Positions 52,281 to 61,156 of a DNA stretch of 64,000 nt are shown here, one piece after another. Position numbers and translations under genes: made by a program. The DNA comes from Chryseobacterium indicum (GTDB taxonomy: Bacteria; Bacteroidota; Bacteroidia; Flavobacteriales; Weeksellaceae), in assembly GCF_021504595.1 (NCBI RefSeq), contig NZ_JACSGT010000001.1, positions 434,001 through 498,000 of the forward strand. Direction: 5' to 3'. Every line of letters starts with the position of its first letter. Position 1 is the stretch's first letter. Under the pieces are notes generated by a model that was not told where the DNA came from, did not search any database, and saw only the letters and a program-made list of their open reading frames with translations.

Positions 52281-52829
52281 ATGGAGAAAATAATAGAAAT
52301 CTTAAAATCCGGCGGCACAATTCTTTACCCAACAGATACCATTTGGGGAATTGGCTGTGATGCCACAAATATAGAAGCCGTAAACAAAATATTCGACATC
52401 AAAAAACGGGAAAAAAACAAATCCATGATCATTCTGGTGGAATCTGAAAAGAGATTACAGGATTTGGTAGATGTTCCGGAAATGGCTTGGGAAATTATTG
52501 ATCTGAGCGAAAAACCGGTAACAATTGTTTATGAAAACCCGAGAGGATTGCCAAAAGAATTGTTGGCTGAAGACGGAAGCATCGGAATCCGTCTGGTAAA
52601 AAATGACTTCTGCAAAAAACTGATTACAAAACTCAACAAACCATTGGTTTCAACTTCAGCCAATTTCAGCGGTGAAAAAAGTCCTTTGAAATTCTCGGAT
52701 ATTTCTCCTGAAATGATTGATCTCGTTGACTATGCAATAGAAGAGGATAGAGAAGTAGTTTCAAAATATTCGGGTTCATCGGTGATTAAAGTCTGGAGCG
52801 ACAACAGGATAAAAGTTCTGAGAGAATAA
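52281..52829 (+). CDS. tsaC: L-threonylcarbamoyladenylate synthase (TsaC/Sua5 family)
   Basis: 182 residues, single YrdC domain. GGTILYPTDTIWGIGCDATN binds substrate, and IFDIKKREKNKSMIILVES carries the KxR...K/S-x-N set. IGIRLVKNDFCKKLI follows, and the C-terminal SANFSGEKSPLKF and YSGSSVIKVW complete the fold. It makes threonylcarbamoyl-AMP from threonine, bicarbonate and ATP for the t6A modification of ANN-decoding tRNAs. There is no Sua5 C-terminal domain, so it is the short TsaC form. Confidence 0.93.
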   Translation: MEKIIEILKSGGTILYPTDTIWGIGCDATNIEAVNKIFDIKKREKNKSMIILVESEKRLQDLVDVPEMAWEIIDLSEKPVTIVYENPRGLPKELLAEDGSIGIRLVKNDFCKKLITKLNKPLVSTSANFSGEKSPLKFSDISPEMIDLVDYAIEEDREVVSKYSGSSVIKVWSDNRIKVLRE

Positions 52830-52894
52830 TCCACATTTATCATATATTTTAAAGTCTTATTCGTCCGCATCGGCAGGATTTCTTTTTTTAGTTT

Positions 52895-52902
52895 TATCTT
52901 TG
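52895..52902 (+). promoter_or_regulatory. -7 box TATCTTTG upstream of the SnoaL-like gene
   Basis: Exact TAnnTTTG match 28 bp before the ATG at 52930. It overlaps the in-frame TTG at 52900, which argues against that longer start. Confidence 0.5.
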
Positions 52903-52929
52903 CAGAACTTCAATTTTAAAACAATCGCT

Positions 52930-53274
52930 ATGAATCATCAAAAGTTTGCCGAAGAATGGATCAAAGCATGGAATTCGCACGATCTGGATGTTATTTTATC
53001 TCATTATTCAGATGATATAGAGATCGTTACGCCGATGATAAAATTAGCAACAGGAGGAAAAGAAAGTTCACTTAAAGGAAAATCTGCGGTTCGCGGATAT
53101 TGGAAAGCAGCACTGGAAAAATATCCTGATCTTCACTTCGAGCTTATAAAATCTACGGAAGGGGTAGATTCTGTGGCTTTATTTTACAAATCTATTATGG
53201 ATAAACATGCAATGGAAGTGATGTTTTTTAATGAAGATGAAAAAATTAATAAAATGTATGCTCATTACGATTAA
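52930..53274 (+). CDS. SnoaL/NTF2-like protein
   Basis: 114 residues from the ATG at 52930. A SnoaL-type cone fold: FAEEWIKAWNSHDLDVILSH, YSDDIEIVTPMIKLATGG, KGKSAVRGYWKAALEKYPDL. A variant of the common HDLD/YSDD pattern of small NTF2-like enzymes and binding proteins. No signal peptide, so cytosolic. It lies 24 bp before the CCA-adding enzyme start and may share its message. Substrate unknown. Confidence 0.83.
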   Translation: MNHQKFAEEWIKAWNSHDLDVILSHYSDDIEIVTPMIKLATGGKESSLKGKSAVRGYWKAALEKYPDLHFELIKSTEGVDSVALFYKSIMDKHAMEVMFFNEDEKINKMYAHYD

Positions 53275-53298
53275 TGGGCGGCATTAGTGTATTACAAA

Positions 53299-54720
53299 AT
53301 GAAAATTAATCTTACTCAAAATAAAAATTTAAAACTTTTCAAAATCATTTCGGAGGTTGCAGCCCGGAACAATCAGTCTGTATATATCGTCGGAGGCTAT
53401 GTACGGGATCTTTTGATGAAAAGAAAAGCACCAACGGATATTGATTTTGTGACCGAACAAAGCGGTATTGAACTAGCCCAAAATGTCGGAAAGGAAATTG
53501 ATCCGAAAATAAAAGTTTCTGTTTTCAAAACGTACGGAACGGCGATGATCAAATACAAAGATCTTGAGCTTGAATTTGTAGGGGCGAGAAAAGAAAGTTA
53601 TACCGAAAACAGCCGTAAACCGGAAGTGGAAGGCGGAACCATTGAGGACGATCAGAAAAGAAGAGATTTTACGGTGAATGCCATGGCAATTTCTTTAAAT
53701 CAGGATAATTTCGGTGAACTGGTAGATCCTTTCAACGGAGTGGAAGATCTGGAAAAAGGAATTTTAAGAACGCCTCTGGAGCCTGCACAAACCTATTCTG
53801 ATGATCCGTTGAGAATGATGAGAGCCGTTCGTTTTGCCTCCACTTTAAATTTTAAAATTGAAGAAAATTCACTGGAAGCCATTAAGCAGGAAGCCGAAAG
53901 AATAAAAATTGTTTCGATGGAAAGAATAATGGTGGAATTTAATAAAATCATGCTTTCCAAAAAGCCATCTATTGGTCTGAAATTAATGGAACAGACAGGT
54001 TTAATGAAATTAATTATTCCTGAACTGATTGATCTGAAAGGAGTAGAAGAAGTAGAAGGACAAACCCATAAAGACAATTTTTACCATACTTTGGAGGTGG
54101 TAGACAATATTTCTGAAAACACGGAAAATTTGTGGCTTCGTTGGTCTGCATTGCTTCACGACATCGGAAAAGCACCGACCAAAAAATTCGTTGAAGGAAC
54201 AGGATGGACGTTCCATGGACATGAGTTTTTAGGCTCAAAAATGGTAAAAACATTATTCCAGAGACTGAAACTGCCTTTAGGTCCGGACATGAAATATGTT
54301 CAGAAAATGGTAAAACTTTCGTCGCGCCCGATTGCTTTAATTACCGATGATGCTTCGGATTCTGCGTTGCGAAGATTATTGTTTGATGCAGGAGAAAATA
54401 TGGAAGATCTTTTTACCCTTTGTAAAGCAGATATTACTACCAAAAATTCTAAAAAACAGGAGAAATTCAAGAAAAATTTTGAATATGTTGCTGTTAAGAT
54501 TAAAGAAGTTGAGGAAAAAGATCAGGTAAGAAACTTTCAGCCGCCAATTTCAGGAGAAGAAATTATGGCAATGTTCAATCTGAAACCGGGTCGCGAAATC
54601 GGAATTTTAAAGGAAAAAGTAAAGGAAGCCATTCTGGAAGGCGAAATTGCAAACGACAGTGAGGAAGCGAAGAATTTTGTGATTGCGGAAGCGAAAAAGC
54701 TTGGATTGACACTTGCCTAA
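53299..54720 (+). CDS. cca: CCA tRNA nucleotidyltransferase (HD-domain type)
   Basis: 473 residues from the ATG at 53299 (a GTG four codons earlier is less likely). The class II polymerase head has YIVGGYVRDLLMKRKAPTDI with DIDFV carrying the two metal Asp, then RRDFTVNAMAISL, and DPLRMMRAVRFASTLNFKIE as the NTP-selecting arm. An HD phosphohydrolase-like domain follows (HTLEVVDNI and ALLHDIGKAPTKKF, about 255-400). It adds or repairs the 3' CCA of tRNA. The HD domain could give phosphatase activity. Confidence 0.94.
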   Translation: MKINLTQNKNLKLFKIISEVAARNNQSVYIVGGYVRDLLMKRKAPTDIDFVTEQSGIELAQNVGKEIDPKIKVSVFKTYGTAMIKYKDLELEFVGARKESYTENSRKPEVEGGTIEDDQKRRDFTVNAMAISLNQDNFGELVDPFNGVEDLEKGILRTPLEPAQTYSDDPLRMMRAVRFASTLNFKIEENSLEAIKQEAERIKIVSMERIMVEFNKIMLSKKPSIGLKLMEQTGLMKLIIPELIDLKGVEEVEGQTHKDNFYHTLEVVDNISENTENLWLRWSALLHDIGKAPTKKFVEGTGWTFHGHEFLGSKMVKTLFQRLKLPLGPDMKYVQKMVKLSSRPIALITDDASDSALRRLLFDAGENMEDLFTLCKADITTKNSKKQEKFKKNFEYVAVKIKEVEEKDQVRNFQPPISGEEIMAMFNLKPGREIGILKEKVKEAILEGEIANDSEEAKNFVIAEAKKLGLTLA

Positions 54721-55008
54721 ATGCTTTTCGGGACATTTGATTATATAATTTTAGCATTAATTTTCCTTATCAATATTCTTGTCTGGAAATTTAAAATAAT
54801 TAAAAAACGCAACTGGATTTTATATCTGGTTGCGTTTTTATTTTTCGGATTTGTTATTCCGCTTTTATCTGTTGATTTTGAAATTGAAAAAGCGACAAAA
54901 GATCAGCCAATTGTTGATAATTTCACGCTTTTGTACACGTATTTCAGGTTTCCGGTTTGGTGGTTTATTGGCATTCTTCAGCTTCTTATTTTAAGGAAAA
55001 GAGATTGA
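54721..55008 (+). CDS. small three-span membrane protein
   Basis: 95 residues. The ATG follows the cca stop directly (TAAATG), so it is translated from the same message. Hydrophobic stretches lie at about 5-22, 33-50 and 77-90 (YFRFPVWWFIGILQLLILRK). The loop between the last two is acidic. No recognised family. Confidence 0.7.
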   Translation: MLFGTFDYIILALIFLINILVWKFKIIKKRNWILYLVAFLFFGFVIPLLSVDFEIEKATKDQPIVDNFTLLYTYFRFPVWWFIGILQLLILRKRD

Positions 55009-55071
55009 GTATTTCAACCAAGCTGGTAATTCAAAAAATAAGTATTCAATTCTTACTATAGCAAAGACGTT

Positions 55072-55112
55072 AAAAGATTACGGCGGAGCTGAAAGCTCCG
55101 CCGTAATCTTTT
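55072..55112. terminator. 19-bp perfect bidirectional hairpin
   Basis: AAAAGATTACGGCGGAGCT, loop GAA, AGCTCCGCCGTAATCTTTT. It lies between the convergent ends of the cca operon and the B12 locus, with A-run and T-run built into the stem. Confidence 0.92.
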
Positions 55113-55129
55113 ACTTATTTCAAAAAAAA

Positions 55130-56173
55130 TTAATTCATATAAGCGGCATTAGATCCAATTCCTGTTACGAATTTTTTCAGAACTGTTCCCGAAGTATTGT
55201 ATACCGTAACTTCGGATGGGGCTGTAAAATTCTTCACATCAGACGCAAAGATTTTCCCGTCTTTTACAGAGAAACCATACAGCGTAAAATATTGCCCTCC
55301 GTCTACAAAATTGATAAGTGGAGTAGAAGGAGCCGTTGTAGCATTCATATCCATTGAGTAAATCTTGTTGGAAGAGGTGAAATAGTATTTTCCGCCATCA
55401 ATTTCAAGGTTTCTTGCATTTGCGATGCCGGTTAAGGTTGTAGTTTTTGTAATTGTTCCTGCAGGAGAAATTTCATAAATGTAAGAATTAGATGTTCCTG
55501 AAGCAATTACGTACACATTGTTATTGTAACTGATGGTTTTTTCGATTTCACCATTTGGAACAGAAACTGTGTTGATGATCTCATTGGTTGAAGTATTGAT
55601 TCTTGTAAGCGTACTTCCGTAGCTGTAAGTAGCATTCTGAACAAATACCGTTCCTCCAGCTTCAACCACCCTTTCCGCTGTAGAAGTTGACGCGAAAGGA
55701 ATTTTCTTCACAAAAGAAAGATCAGAAAGCTTGTAAACATTCACATATTTTGCTCCGTTATACTTATCGTTGGAAACATAAAGATTTCCGTTACTGATCG
55801 TCATGTATCTCGGATTATCCAGCTGTGCCGTAATTTCTCCGGTTTTTTTGAAATTATAACGGTTAACAACCTGTACTTTATTCGAATTATTCAGAAGCAA
55901 AAAAGCTCTGTCGTCACTGAATGTGATCGTCTGTAAAACATCACCCAGATTTTCGTTATTATTTTTCTTATAAATATCGTTTTCCAATACAGAAAGATCT
56001 TTAGAAATAAAAGAAACACTTGCTGTAGGCGTTCCGAAGTTTCCTTCATTCGCAATAAAATATCCGTTTTCATAATCACCTCGCGACGGCATTACATATT
56101 CATCATCACTACATGAAACATTAATCACAAGGATTAAAGCCAGTAAAAGCTGAAAAAGTCTGTTGAATTTCAT
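55130..56173 (-). CDS. BtuG-like beta-propeller lipoprotein (DUF5074/YncE type)
   Basis: 347 residues with a lipobox (LVINVSC, lipid Cys21, then SDDE). The mature part is a run of short beta blades, e.g. GYFIANEGNFGTPTASVSFI, DNPRYMTISNGNLYVSNDKY, YNNNVYVIASGTSNSYIYEI and VKDGKIFASDVKNFTAPSEV, fitting a seven-bladed propeller. It follows the BtuB-like receptor by 16 bp under the same cobalamin riboswitch. In Bacteroides, BtuG is such a surface lipoprotein that binds B12 very tightly and feeds BtuB, so the same role is inferred here. Confidence 0.82.
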   Translation of the reverse strand: MKFNRLFQLLLALILVINVSCSDDEYVMPSRGDYENGYFIANEGNFGTPTASVSFISKDLSVLENDIYKKNNNENLGDVLQTITFSDDRAFLLLNNSNKVQVVNRYNFKKTGEITAQLDNPRYMTISNGNLYVSNDKYNGAKYVNVYKLSDLSFVKKIPFASTSTAERVVEAGGTVFVQNATYSYGSTLTRINTSTNEIINTVSVPNGEIEKTISYNNNVYVIASGTSNSYIYEISPAGTITKTTTLTGIANARNLEIDGGKYYFTSSNKIYSMDMNATTAPSTPLINFVDGGQYFTLYGFSVKDGKIFASDVKNFTAPSEVTVYNTSGTVLKKFVTGIGSNAAYMN

Positions 56174-56189
56174 AATATAATAATTGATT

Positions 56190-58019
56190 TTAAAAATTTA
56201 AGTTGATGTAAAAACTGTAGTTTCTTTTAGGTAAAGGATAATAAGCCATCGTTTCATAGATTTCGTTGGTGATATTATTTACCCTCAATCCTAAAGTATA
56301 CTTTTTGGCAACCGTTGCAGATAATCCTGCATTTAGAACGAAATACGGTTTTATAAGATAATCGTTATTCTCATCAGAAGTGGTAAAAGTTTTACCGTTG
56401 AACAGTCCCTGAACATACAGATTCATGAATTTATACTGATAATCTGCATTCCCGAAAACCTTATGAAGAGGAACATACATCAGCTGATTTTTCGTTTCAA
56501 GATCTACAGACCTCGTATAGCTGTATCCCGTGTTTATTTTTAAAGAATGTTTTTTCGAAAACTTGTGCTGAAATCCAATTTTAGACTCAAAACCATAAGA
56601 CTCAACATTTCTTACGTTTCTTGGTGACCAATATCCCAGAGAAGTAGGAATCCACTGAATCATATCCTTTATTTTCATGTAATAAGGCGTGAGACTCAAC
56701 ATGAATTTTCCAAACGTCAATTCGTGGCTCATTTCAGTCTGTAAAGACGTTTCTGCCTTCAGATCCAAATTTCCGCCCGGATTCCAGTAAAGATCATTGA
56801 AGGATGGAAATCTGAAATTCTTTGAAAAACTTGTCCCTAAACTATACCAGTCAGAAACCTTCCATTTGCCTGAAAAAGAATAGAGTAAAGGCGATTCTAT
56901 ATTTTCAATAAAATCCTTCTTGATTCCGGCTTCCAGTCTCAGCTTTTGGGTAGGGAAATATCTCAACAATCCTGCAACAGAATAAATATTTCTCTTTACA
57001 TCCTCAATTCTGGATTGATAGCCCTCTCCTTTATTGATCTGATACTCCCCAATAACATTAACATTCAGTTTAGGCGTGATGAAATAATTGAAATCATCTT
57101 TAAAAATCAGATTTTTTCCCGTTCCGCCACTGGTTTTAGGAGCTTCAAAAACACCGAAATACTGGAAATTTTCTTCCGTGTAAGCCGCTTTCAGGCTGTT
57201 TGAAATCGATTTTGAATTAATATCGTGGGTAAGAAGGCTTCGGAAAGTCTGCGCTGCATATTTCGTACGATTGCCGTTTTCCGTGAAGATCGGATAATTC
57301 TGTTCCGCATCATACAACTGGCTTTGCCAAGAAATTTTCTGATTTCGGGCAATTTTGTAACTGAAGCCAATGTTCGCTGTACCGTTAAAATATTTACCGT
57401 TTCGGTTGATATACTGCTTTTCAGGAACCTCATAATTATTTTGACTGATGAAATAATTTCCGGATGCCTTAAAACTGAAATCCGCATTGCTGAAAGAAGT
57501 TTTAAAATAATTCTGGAACGTCTCATAAGAAGCCACTTCACTATGTAAAGTTGCATGAAAACCCTCATTAAATTTCAATTCATTGTTAAGGTGAATACTT
57601 CCTCCGATCGCTCCGCTTCCGTAAACCACACTTCCGCCACCGGCTTTCACTTCAAGCGCATCATAACCGAAAATCGCGATATTATTAACATCTCCCTGTC
57701 CTAAAAGAACAGAATTGATGTTAATTCCATTCCACACAAAAGCAGTCTGCTGCGCCGTTGTTCCCCTGAAAGAAGGCGAAGAAACCGCGCCACGTCCATT
57801 TTCCTTAATGTAAACAGGAGACTGAAAACGTAACGTTTCAGAAAGATTCGCGGAGTTTTTTTCGATATCTTTGGGAGTAATTGTAGTAACCGGATGAAAA
57901 AGTTTAACCTTATTCATCTGATTGTCAAAAATATAAACGGTGTCAATAGCTTTCTCCTGTGCGTAAAGAAAACAACCGTATGATGCAAAAAGCAGTACTA
58001 AAGATCTTTTTAATGCCAT
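56190..58019 (-). CDS. btuB: BtuB-like TonB-dependent vitamin B12 receptor
   Basis: 609 residues. Signal peptide about 1-20. A short TonB-box-like stretch, then the plug (about 40-165) with SETLRFQSPVYIKENGRGAV, SPSFRGTTAQQTAFVWNGIN and VYGSGAIGGSIHLNN. A 22-strand-type barrel follows to the C-terminal NYSFYINLNF, ending in Phe. There is no carboxypeptidase-like N-domain. A BtuB role is inferred from the cobalamin riboswitch directly upstream and the BtuG-like gene downstream, not from barrel residues. Confidence 0.88.
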   Translation of the reverse strand: MALKRSLVLLFASYGCFLYAQEKAIDTVYIFDNQMNKVKLFHPVTTITPKDIEKNSANLSETLRFQSPVYIKENGRGAVSSPSFRGTTAQQTAFVWNGININSVLLGQGDVNNIAIFGYDALEVKAGGGSVVYGSGAIGGSIHLNNELKFNEGFHATLHSEVASYETFQNYFKTSFSNADFSFKASGNYFISQNNYEVPEKQYINRNGKYFNGTANIGFSYKIARNQKISWQSQLYDAEQNYPIFTENGNRTKYAAQTFRSLLTHDINSKSISNSLKAAYTEENFQYFGVFEAPKTSGGTGKNLIFKDDFNYFITPKLNVNVIGEYQINKGEGYQSRIEDVKRNIYSVAGLLRYFPTQKLRLEAGIKKDFIENIESPLLYSFSGKWKVSDWYSLGTSFSKNFRFPSFNDLYWNPGGNLDLKAETSLQTEMSHELTFGKFMLSLTPYYMKIKDMIQWIPTSLGYWSPRNVRNVESYGFESKIGFQHKFSKKHSLKINTGYSYTRSVDLETKNQLMYVPLHKVFGNADYQYKFMNLYVQGLFNGKTFTTSDENNDYLIKPYFVLNAGLSATVAKKYTLGLRVNNITNEIYETMAYYPLPKRNYSFYINLNF

Positions 58020-58063
58020 TCCTATTTTACTTTTCCTCCGAAAGCAATGTTTTTAAGATTACA

Positions 58064-58212
58064 TTTTGGCAGGTCTCCTGACTTTCGCTTTCTACACCTT
58101 CCCGTTTTCACAGTGGTTTATCGTAGAAATCTTGTATGCGATTTACAGTTGCGGGGACAGTTTGGGATTTTCGCCCAATTCCCTTTTCATTCCAAATTAA
58201 TGGAAACCAAAA
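58064..58212 (-). promoter_or_regulatory. cobalamin (AdoCbl) riboswitch
   Basis: Read leftward, it contains the conserved blocks GAAAAGGGAATTGGGCGAAA, CTGTCCCCGCAACTGTAAAT (plus strand about 58143-58166), GGGAAGGTG, AAGTCAGGAGACCTGCC (plus strand 58068-58085). These are the core and B12-box of cobalamin riboswitches. P1 can form between TTTTGG at the 5' end (58212-58207) and CCAAAA at the 3' end (58069-58064). It lies 45 bp before the receptor start and would shut off expression when B12 is plentiful. Confidence 0.96.
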
Positions 58213-58218
58213 TTTTTG

Positions 58219-58247
58219 CAAAGATAACTTTTTTAATTTATTGACAA
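58219..58247 (-). promoter_or_regulatory. promoter of the B12 locus (-33 TTG, -7 TATCTTTG)
   Basis: On the minus strand a TTG (58247-58245) and TATCTTTG (58226-58219) are separated by 18 bp, a good Bacteroidota promoter. The expected start, a few bases downstream, coincides with the first helix of the riboswitch. Confidence 0.8.
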
Positions 58248-59172
58248 AAAAAATAGCCGTTAAGTATCTTTTTAATAAAACAATGATTTGTTGCATTACA
58301 TACGAAAAACAATTTCAGGAGCTTTTTCCAGCTTTCGCTACTCGCTTTTTTTGGATTCGGCGGCGGCAAAAGCCGCCGCCGAATCCAAAAAAGAGCTCAG
58401 ACATGCCGCTCAATCTGGGCTAGGAAAATAAAACCGCAGAAAATAAACAGTTTTTATAAAATTCAGATTCTATTGAAAAATAAATAATCATTTTCAGTAA
58501 GAATTATTTAAAATGTATTAAAATCTTACTTTAAGTTTCTTTAAATTCATTTTAAATTTAGCCGCAAAAAAGACAAAAGACTTTATTGAATTTATTTAAA
58601 GTATTTCAAAAGTCTGCAAAGAGAAAAAATCTCTGATTTTTTTTAACTTATGTGCTCTTTTTTTTCCATTGAAGGATTAAACTTAAAAAACTAAAGTGTT
58701 TAAATCTTTTGCATCTTTTGTGGTAAAAAAATTAAGCAGGTTATTTAATTACTTTAAAATAAACATCATTAAAGAAGAAAATCATAGATTTTTAAAGACT
58801 ATGTGTTCTTCTATTTTAAATACGCATCATTCAAAATCTCATGTGACTTATGTGATGAAAGAAAGTCCCTTCTTAAAAAACTTTCCCTTAAATAGTTAAA
58901 ATACAAATGAAAAATTCAGACAGAATTTAAGAGTTTGTTTAAATTTTTTTAAATAAAAATACTCTTATTGAAAAAAAACTAAGGCGCAAGGTCTGATAAA
59001 AGTTCTATTCTTTTAAGACGCAAGGAGAAAATTAAAGATTTTCCTTTATAATGCTGATGAAATTTTATCGCAGATAAAATCCTTGCGCCCTAAAGCATAC
59101 TATCTTAAACAACTTTGCGCCCTTGCGAAAATCCAGCCTGAATTCTTATTTACCATTATTTAAACATTTTAA
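58248..59172. other. 0.9-kb gene-free region rich in degenerate repeats
   Basis: No credible gene; the 67-codon frame at 58696-58899 is low-complexity and reads across repeat text. The region holds the 21-bp hairpin at 58347-58392 and many degraded phrases such as CTTTTGCATCTTTTGTGG, GGCGCAAGG, CTTGCGCCC and TTTGCGCCCTTGCG. Similar phrases occur at 43740-43790 and 48560-48660. Confidence 0.5.
58347..58392. repeat. 21-bp perfect GC-rich hairpin
   Basis: Left arm 58347-58367 (TTTTTTGGATTCGGCGGCGG plus C), loop AAAA (58368-58371), right arm 58372-58392. The arms are exactly complementary. It is the longest hairpin in the window and has no gene ending immediately beside it. Confidence 0.92.
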
Positions 59173-59655
59173 CTATAAAAAAGTACCGTCAAAATAAAAC
59201 GGCAGAAGATCCTTAATAGAATGTACCTTCACCACCTCATCATTCAGATTAGAAAAATAAAGTTCAATATTTTCATTTTGTTTCGTTTCATATTCAATAA
59301 TGCTCTGTCTGCACGATCCGCATGGCGGAATCGGTGGATTTTTCTCAGAAAACTCCTTCGGTCCGCCTACAATAAAGATTTTCCTTATTTTTTCGGACGG
59401 AAAATTTGCCCCGATCCAGAACAAAGCCGTTCTCTCAGCGCAAAGTCCGGAAGGATATGCCGCATTTTCCTGATTGTTCCCTGTATAGATCTCTCCGTTT
59501 TCCAGAAGCACAGAACAGCCAACCAGAAAATGAGAATAGGGAGCATAAGCATTCTCGCGTGCTTCTTTCGCTTTTGCAAATAATTTTTTTTCTATATCGT
59601 TCAGTTCGCCTTTATTGTTAAAATATTCGTAACTGATATGAGTTTCTTTTTTCAT
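59173..59655 (-). CDS. cdd: cytidine deaminase
   Basis: 160 residues. The zinc site is complete: CAE in YPSGLCAERTALFWIGANFP and the PCGSC pair in PPIPPCGSCRQSIIEYE. NAYAPYSHFLVGCSVLLENG binds the ribose. It deaminates cytidine and deoxycytidine to uridine forms in pyrimidine salvage. Single-domain tetrameric type. Divergent from the NADPH dehydrogenase gene. Confidence 0.95.
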   Translation of the reverse strand: MKKETHISYEYFNNKGELNDIEKKLFAKAKEARENAYAPYSHFLVGCSVLLENGEIYTGNNQENAAYPSGLCAERTALFWIGANFPSEKIRKIFIVGGPKEFSEKNPPIPPCGSCRQSIIEYETKQNENIELYFSNLNDEVVKVHSIKDLLPFYFDGTFL

Positions 59656-59754
59656 ATATTGTGGGTTTAAAAAAAGGGGGATAAATTTACTTTTTTTTCA
59701 TGAGGTGGGCAACACCATCACATTCTTTAAAAATTTTAAAAATCAGATCAAAAA

Positions 59755-60807
59755 ATGTTATACACTCCAATCAGATTCAGAAATGTTGAATTGAAAAACC
59801 GTTGGGTAATGTCTCCAATGTGTATGTATTCTTCCGAAAACGGATTAGCCAACGATTTCCATTTTGTACATTACGGAAGCAGAGCGCAGGGCGGAACCGG
59901 ACTAATCATCCTTGAAGCAACGGGAGTAGAACCCCGCGGAAGAATTACCAACCATTGCATGGGAATCTGGAACGACGAACAGGCAGAAAAACTAAAGAAA
60001 ATTGTAGAATTTGTACACCGGAATTCAGAAACCAAAATAGGCATTCAGCTTGCACATGCCGGAAGAAAAGGATCTGCGTGGAATAATGTACAGATCCCGA
60101 TAGAAGAAGGCTGGGAAACCATCGCACCAAGTCCGATTCCGTATCATCCGACCGAAAGAATTCCACATGTTTTAACCATCGAGGAAATCAAAGAACAGGT
60201 TGAGAATTTCAGACAGGCAGCAAGAAGATCTGTAGATGCAGGTTTCGATGTTATAGAAATTCATGCTGCTCACGGATACCTTATCCATCAGTTTTTATCA
60301 CCGCTTTCCAACATCAGAACCGATGAATACGGCGGAAGTTTCGAGAACAGAATACGGTTTTTAATTGAAATCGTAGACGCAGTTAACGAAGAATTAAATG
60401 AAAACGTTGCCTTATTTGTAAGAATTTCCGGAACAGAATATGCAGAAAACGGCTGGGAAATAGAAGACAGTGCTGAGCTTGCTAAAATCCTTAAAAACCA
60501 TTCGGTTGATCTTGTTGATGTTTCCAGCGGAGGAAATATTCACGGAGTAAAAATTCCGGTTCACGAAGGTTATCAGGTTCCGCTTGCTTCACAGGTAAAA
60601 AATGATTCAGAAACAAAGACAGGAGCAGTAGGATTAATTACGAGAGTCAATCAGGCAGAGGAAATTCTGCAGAAAGGAGAGGCAGATTTAATTTTCATCG
60701 CAAGAGAAAGCTTAAGAAATCCTTACATTGCCGTTCAGGGTTCCTTTGAAATGGATGAAGACTGCTTCTTTCCGCATCAGTATTTAAGAGCAAAAATTTC
60801 TAAATAA
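59755..60807 (+). CDS. namA: NADPH dehydrogenase, old yellow enzyme (YqjM/NamA type)
   Basis: 350 residues, FMN TIM barrel. LYTPIRFRNVELKNRWVMSP with PMCMYS is the YqjM-type start, HYGSRAQGGTGLIILEATGV and IQLAHAGRKGSAW bind FMN, and IEIHAAHGYLIHQFLSPLSN holds the His-x-x-His type substrate site. DLIFIARESLRNPYIAVQ lies near the C-terminus. It reduces activated C=C bonds of enones, nitro compounds and similar electrophiles with NADPH. Confidence 0.93.
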   Translation: MLYTPIRFRNVELKNRWVMSPMCMYSSENGLANDFHFVHYGSRAQGGTGLIILEATGVEPRGRITNHCMGIWNDEQAEKLKKIVEFVHRNSETKIGIQLAHAGRKGSAWNNVQIPIEEGWETIAPSPIPYHPTERIPHVLTIEEIKEQVENFRQAARRSVDAGFDVIEIHAAHGYLIHQFLSPLSNIRTDEYGGSFENRIRFLIEIVDAVNEELNENVALFVRISGTEYAENGWEIEDSAELAKILKNHSVDLVDVSSGGNIHGVKIPVHEGYQVPLASQVKNDSETKTGAVGLITRVNQAEEILQKGEADLIFIARESLRNPYIAVQGSFEMDEDCFFPHQYLRAKISK

Positions 60808-60845
60808 TTTTTTTATATATTTGAGAATCATAACCCTGCATTACA

Positions 60846-61139
60846 ATGAAAATAGAAGACTTTATGCTGCCTTGTCCCATCAAGAAATTCTTTGGAATCG
60901 ATTGTTTTGGGTGCGGAACGCAGAGAGCTATCGTCATGGTTTTTGAAGGCAGATTTGGCGAAGCATTTCATATGTTTCCTGCGGTCTACACTTTATTGCT
61001 TTTTTTCGGAACGGTCTTTCTGAATTTTATAGACAGAAAACGCAATTACAGTAATATTTTGGTTTTTCTTGCCATTATCAATGCCGTCATTATGGTTACT
61101 TCTTATTTTTATAAACATTTATACTTACCTATACATTAA
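60846..61139 (+). CDS. DUF2752 family small membrane protein
   Basis: 97 residues. It starts with the DUF2752 signature CPIKKFFGIDCFGCGTQRAI (paired CxGCG-type cysteines before a helix), then FPAVYTLLLFFGTVFLNFID and FLAIINAVIMVTSYFYKHL as transmembrane segments. Function unknown in the family. It lies 18 bp before the next membrane protein gene, with which it forms a pair common in Bacteroidota. Confidence 0.88.
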   Translation: MKIEDFMLPCPIKKFFGIDCFGCGTQRAIVMVFEGRFGEAFHMFPAVYTLLLFFGTVFLNFIDRKRNYSNILVFLAIINAVIMVTSYFYKHLYLPIH

Positions 61140-61156
61140 TCAATTAAATTATAACT

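Noticed and set aside
58696-58899. 67-codon plus-strand frame in the spacer after the B12 locus
   Set aside because: Built from the degraded repeat phrases; no start context, no recognisable composition.
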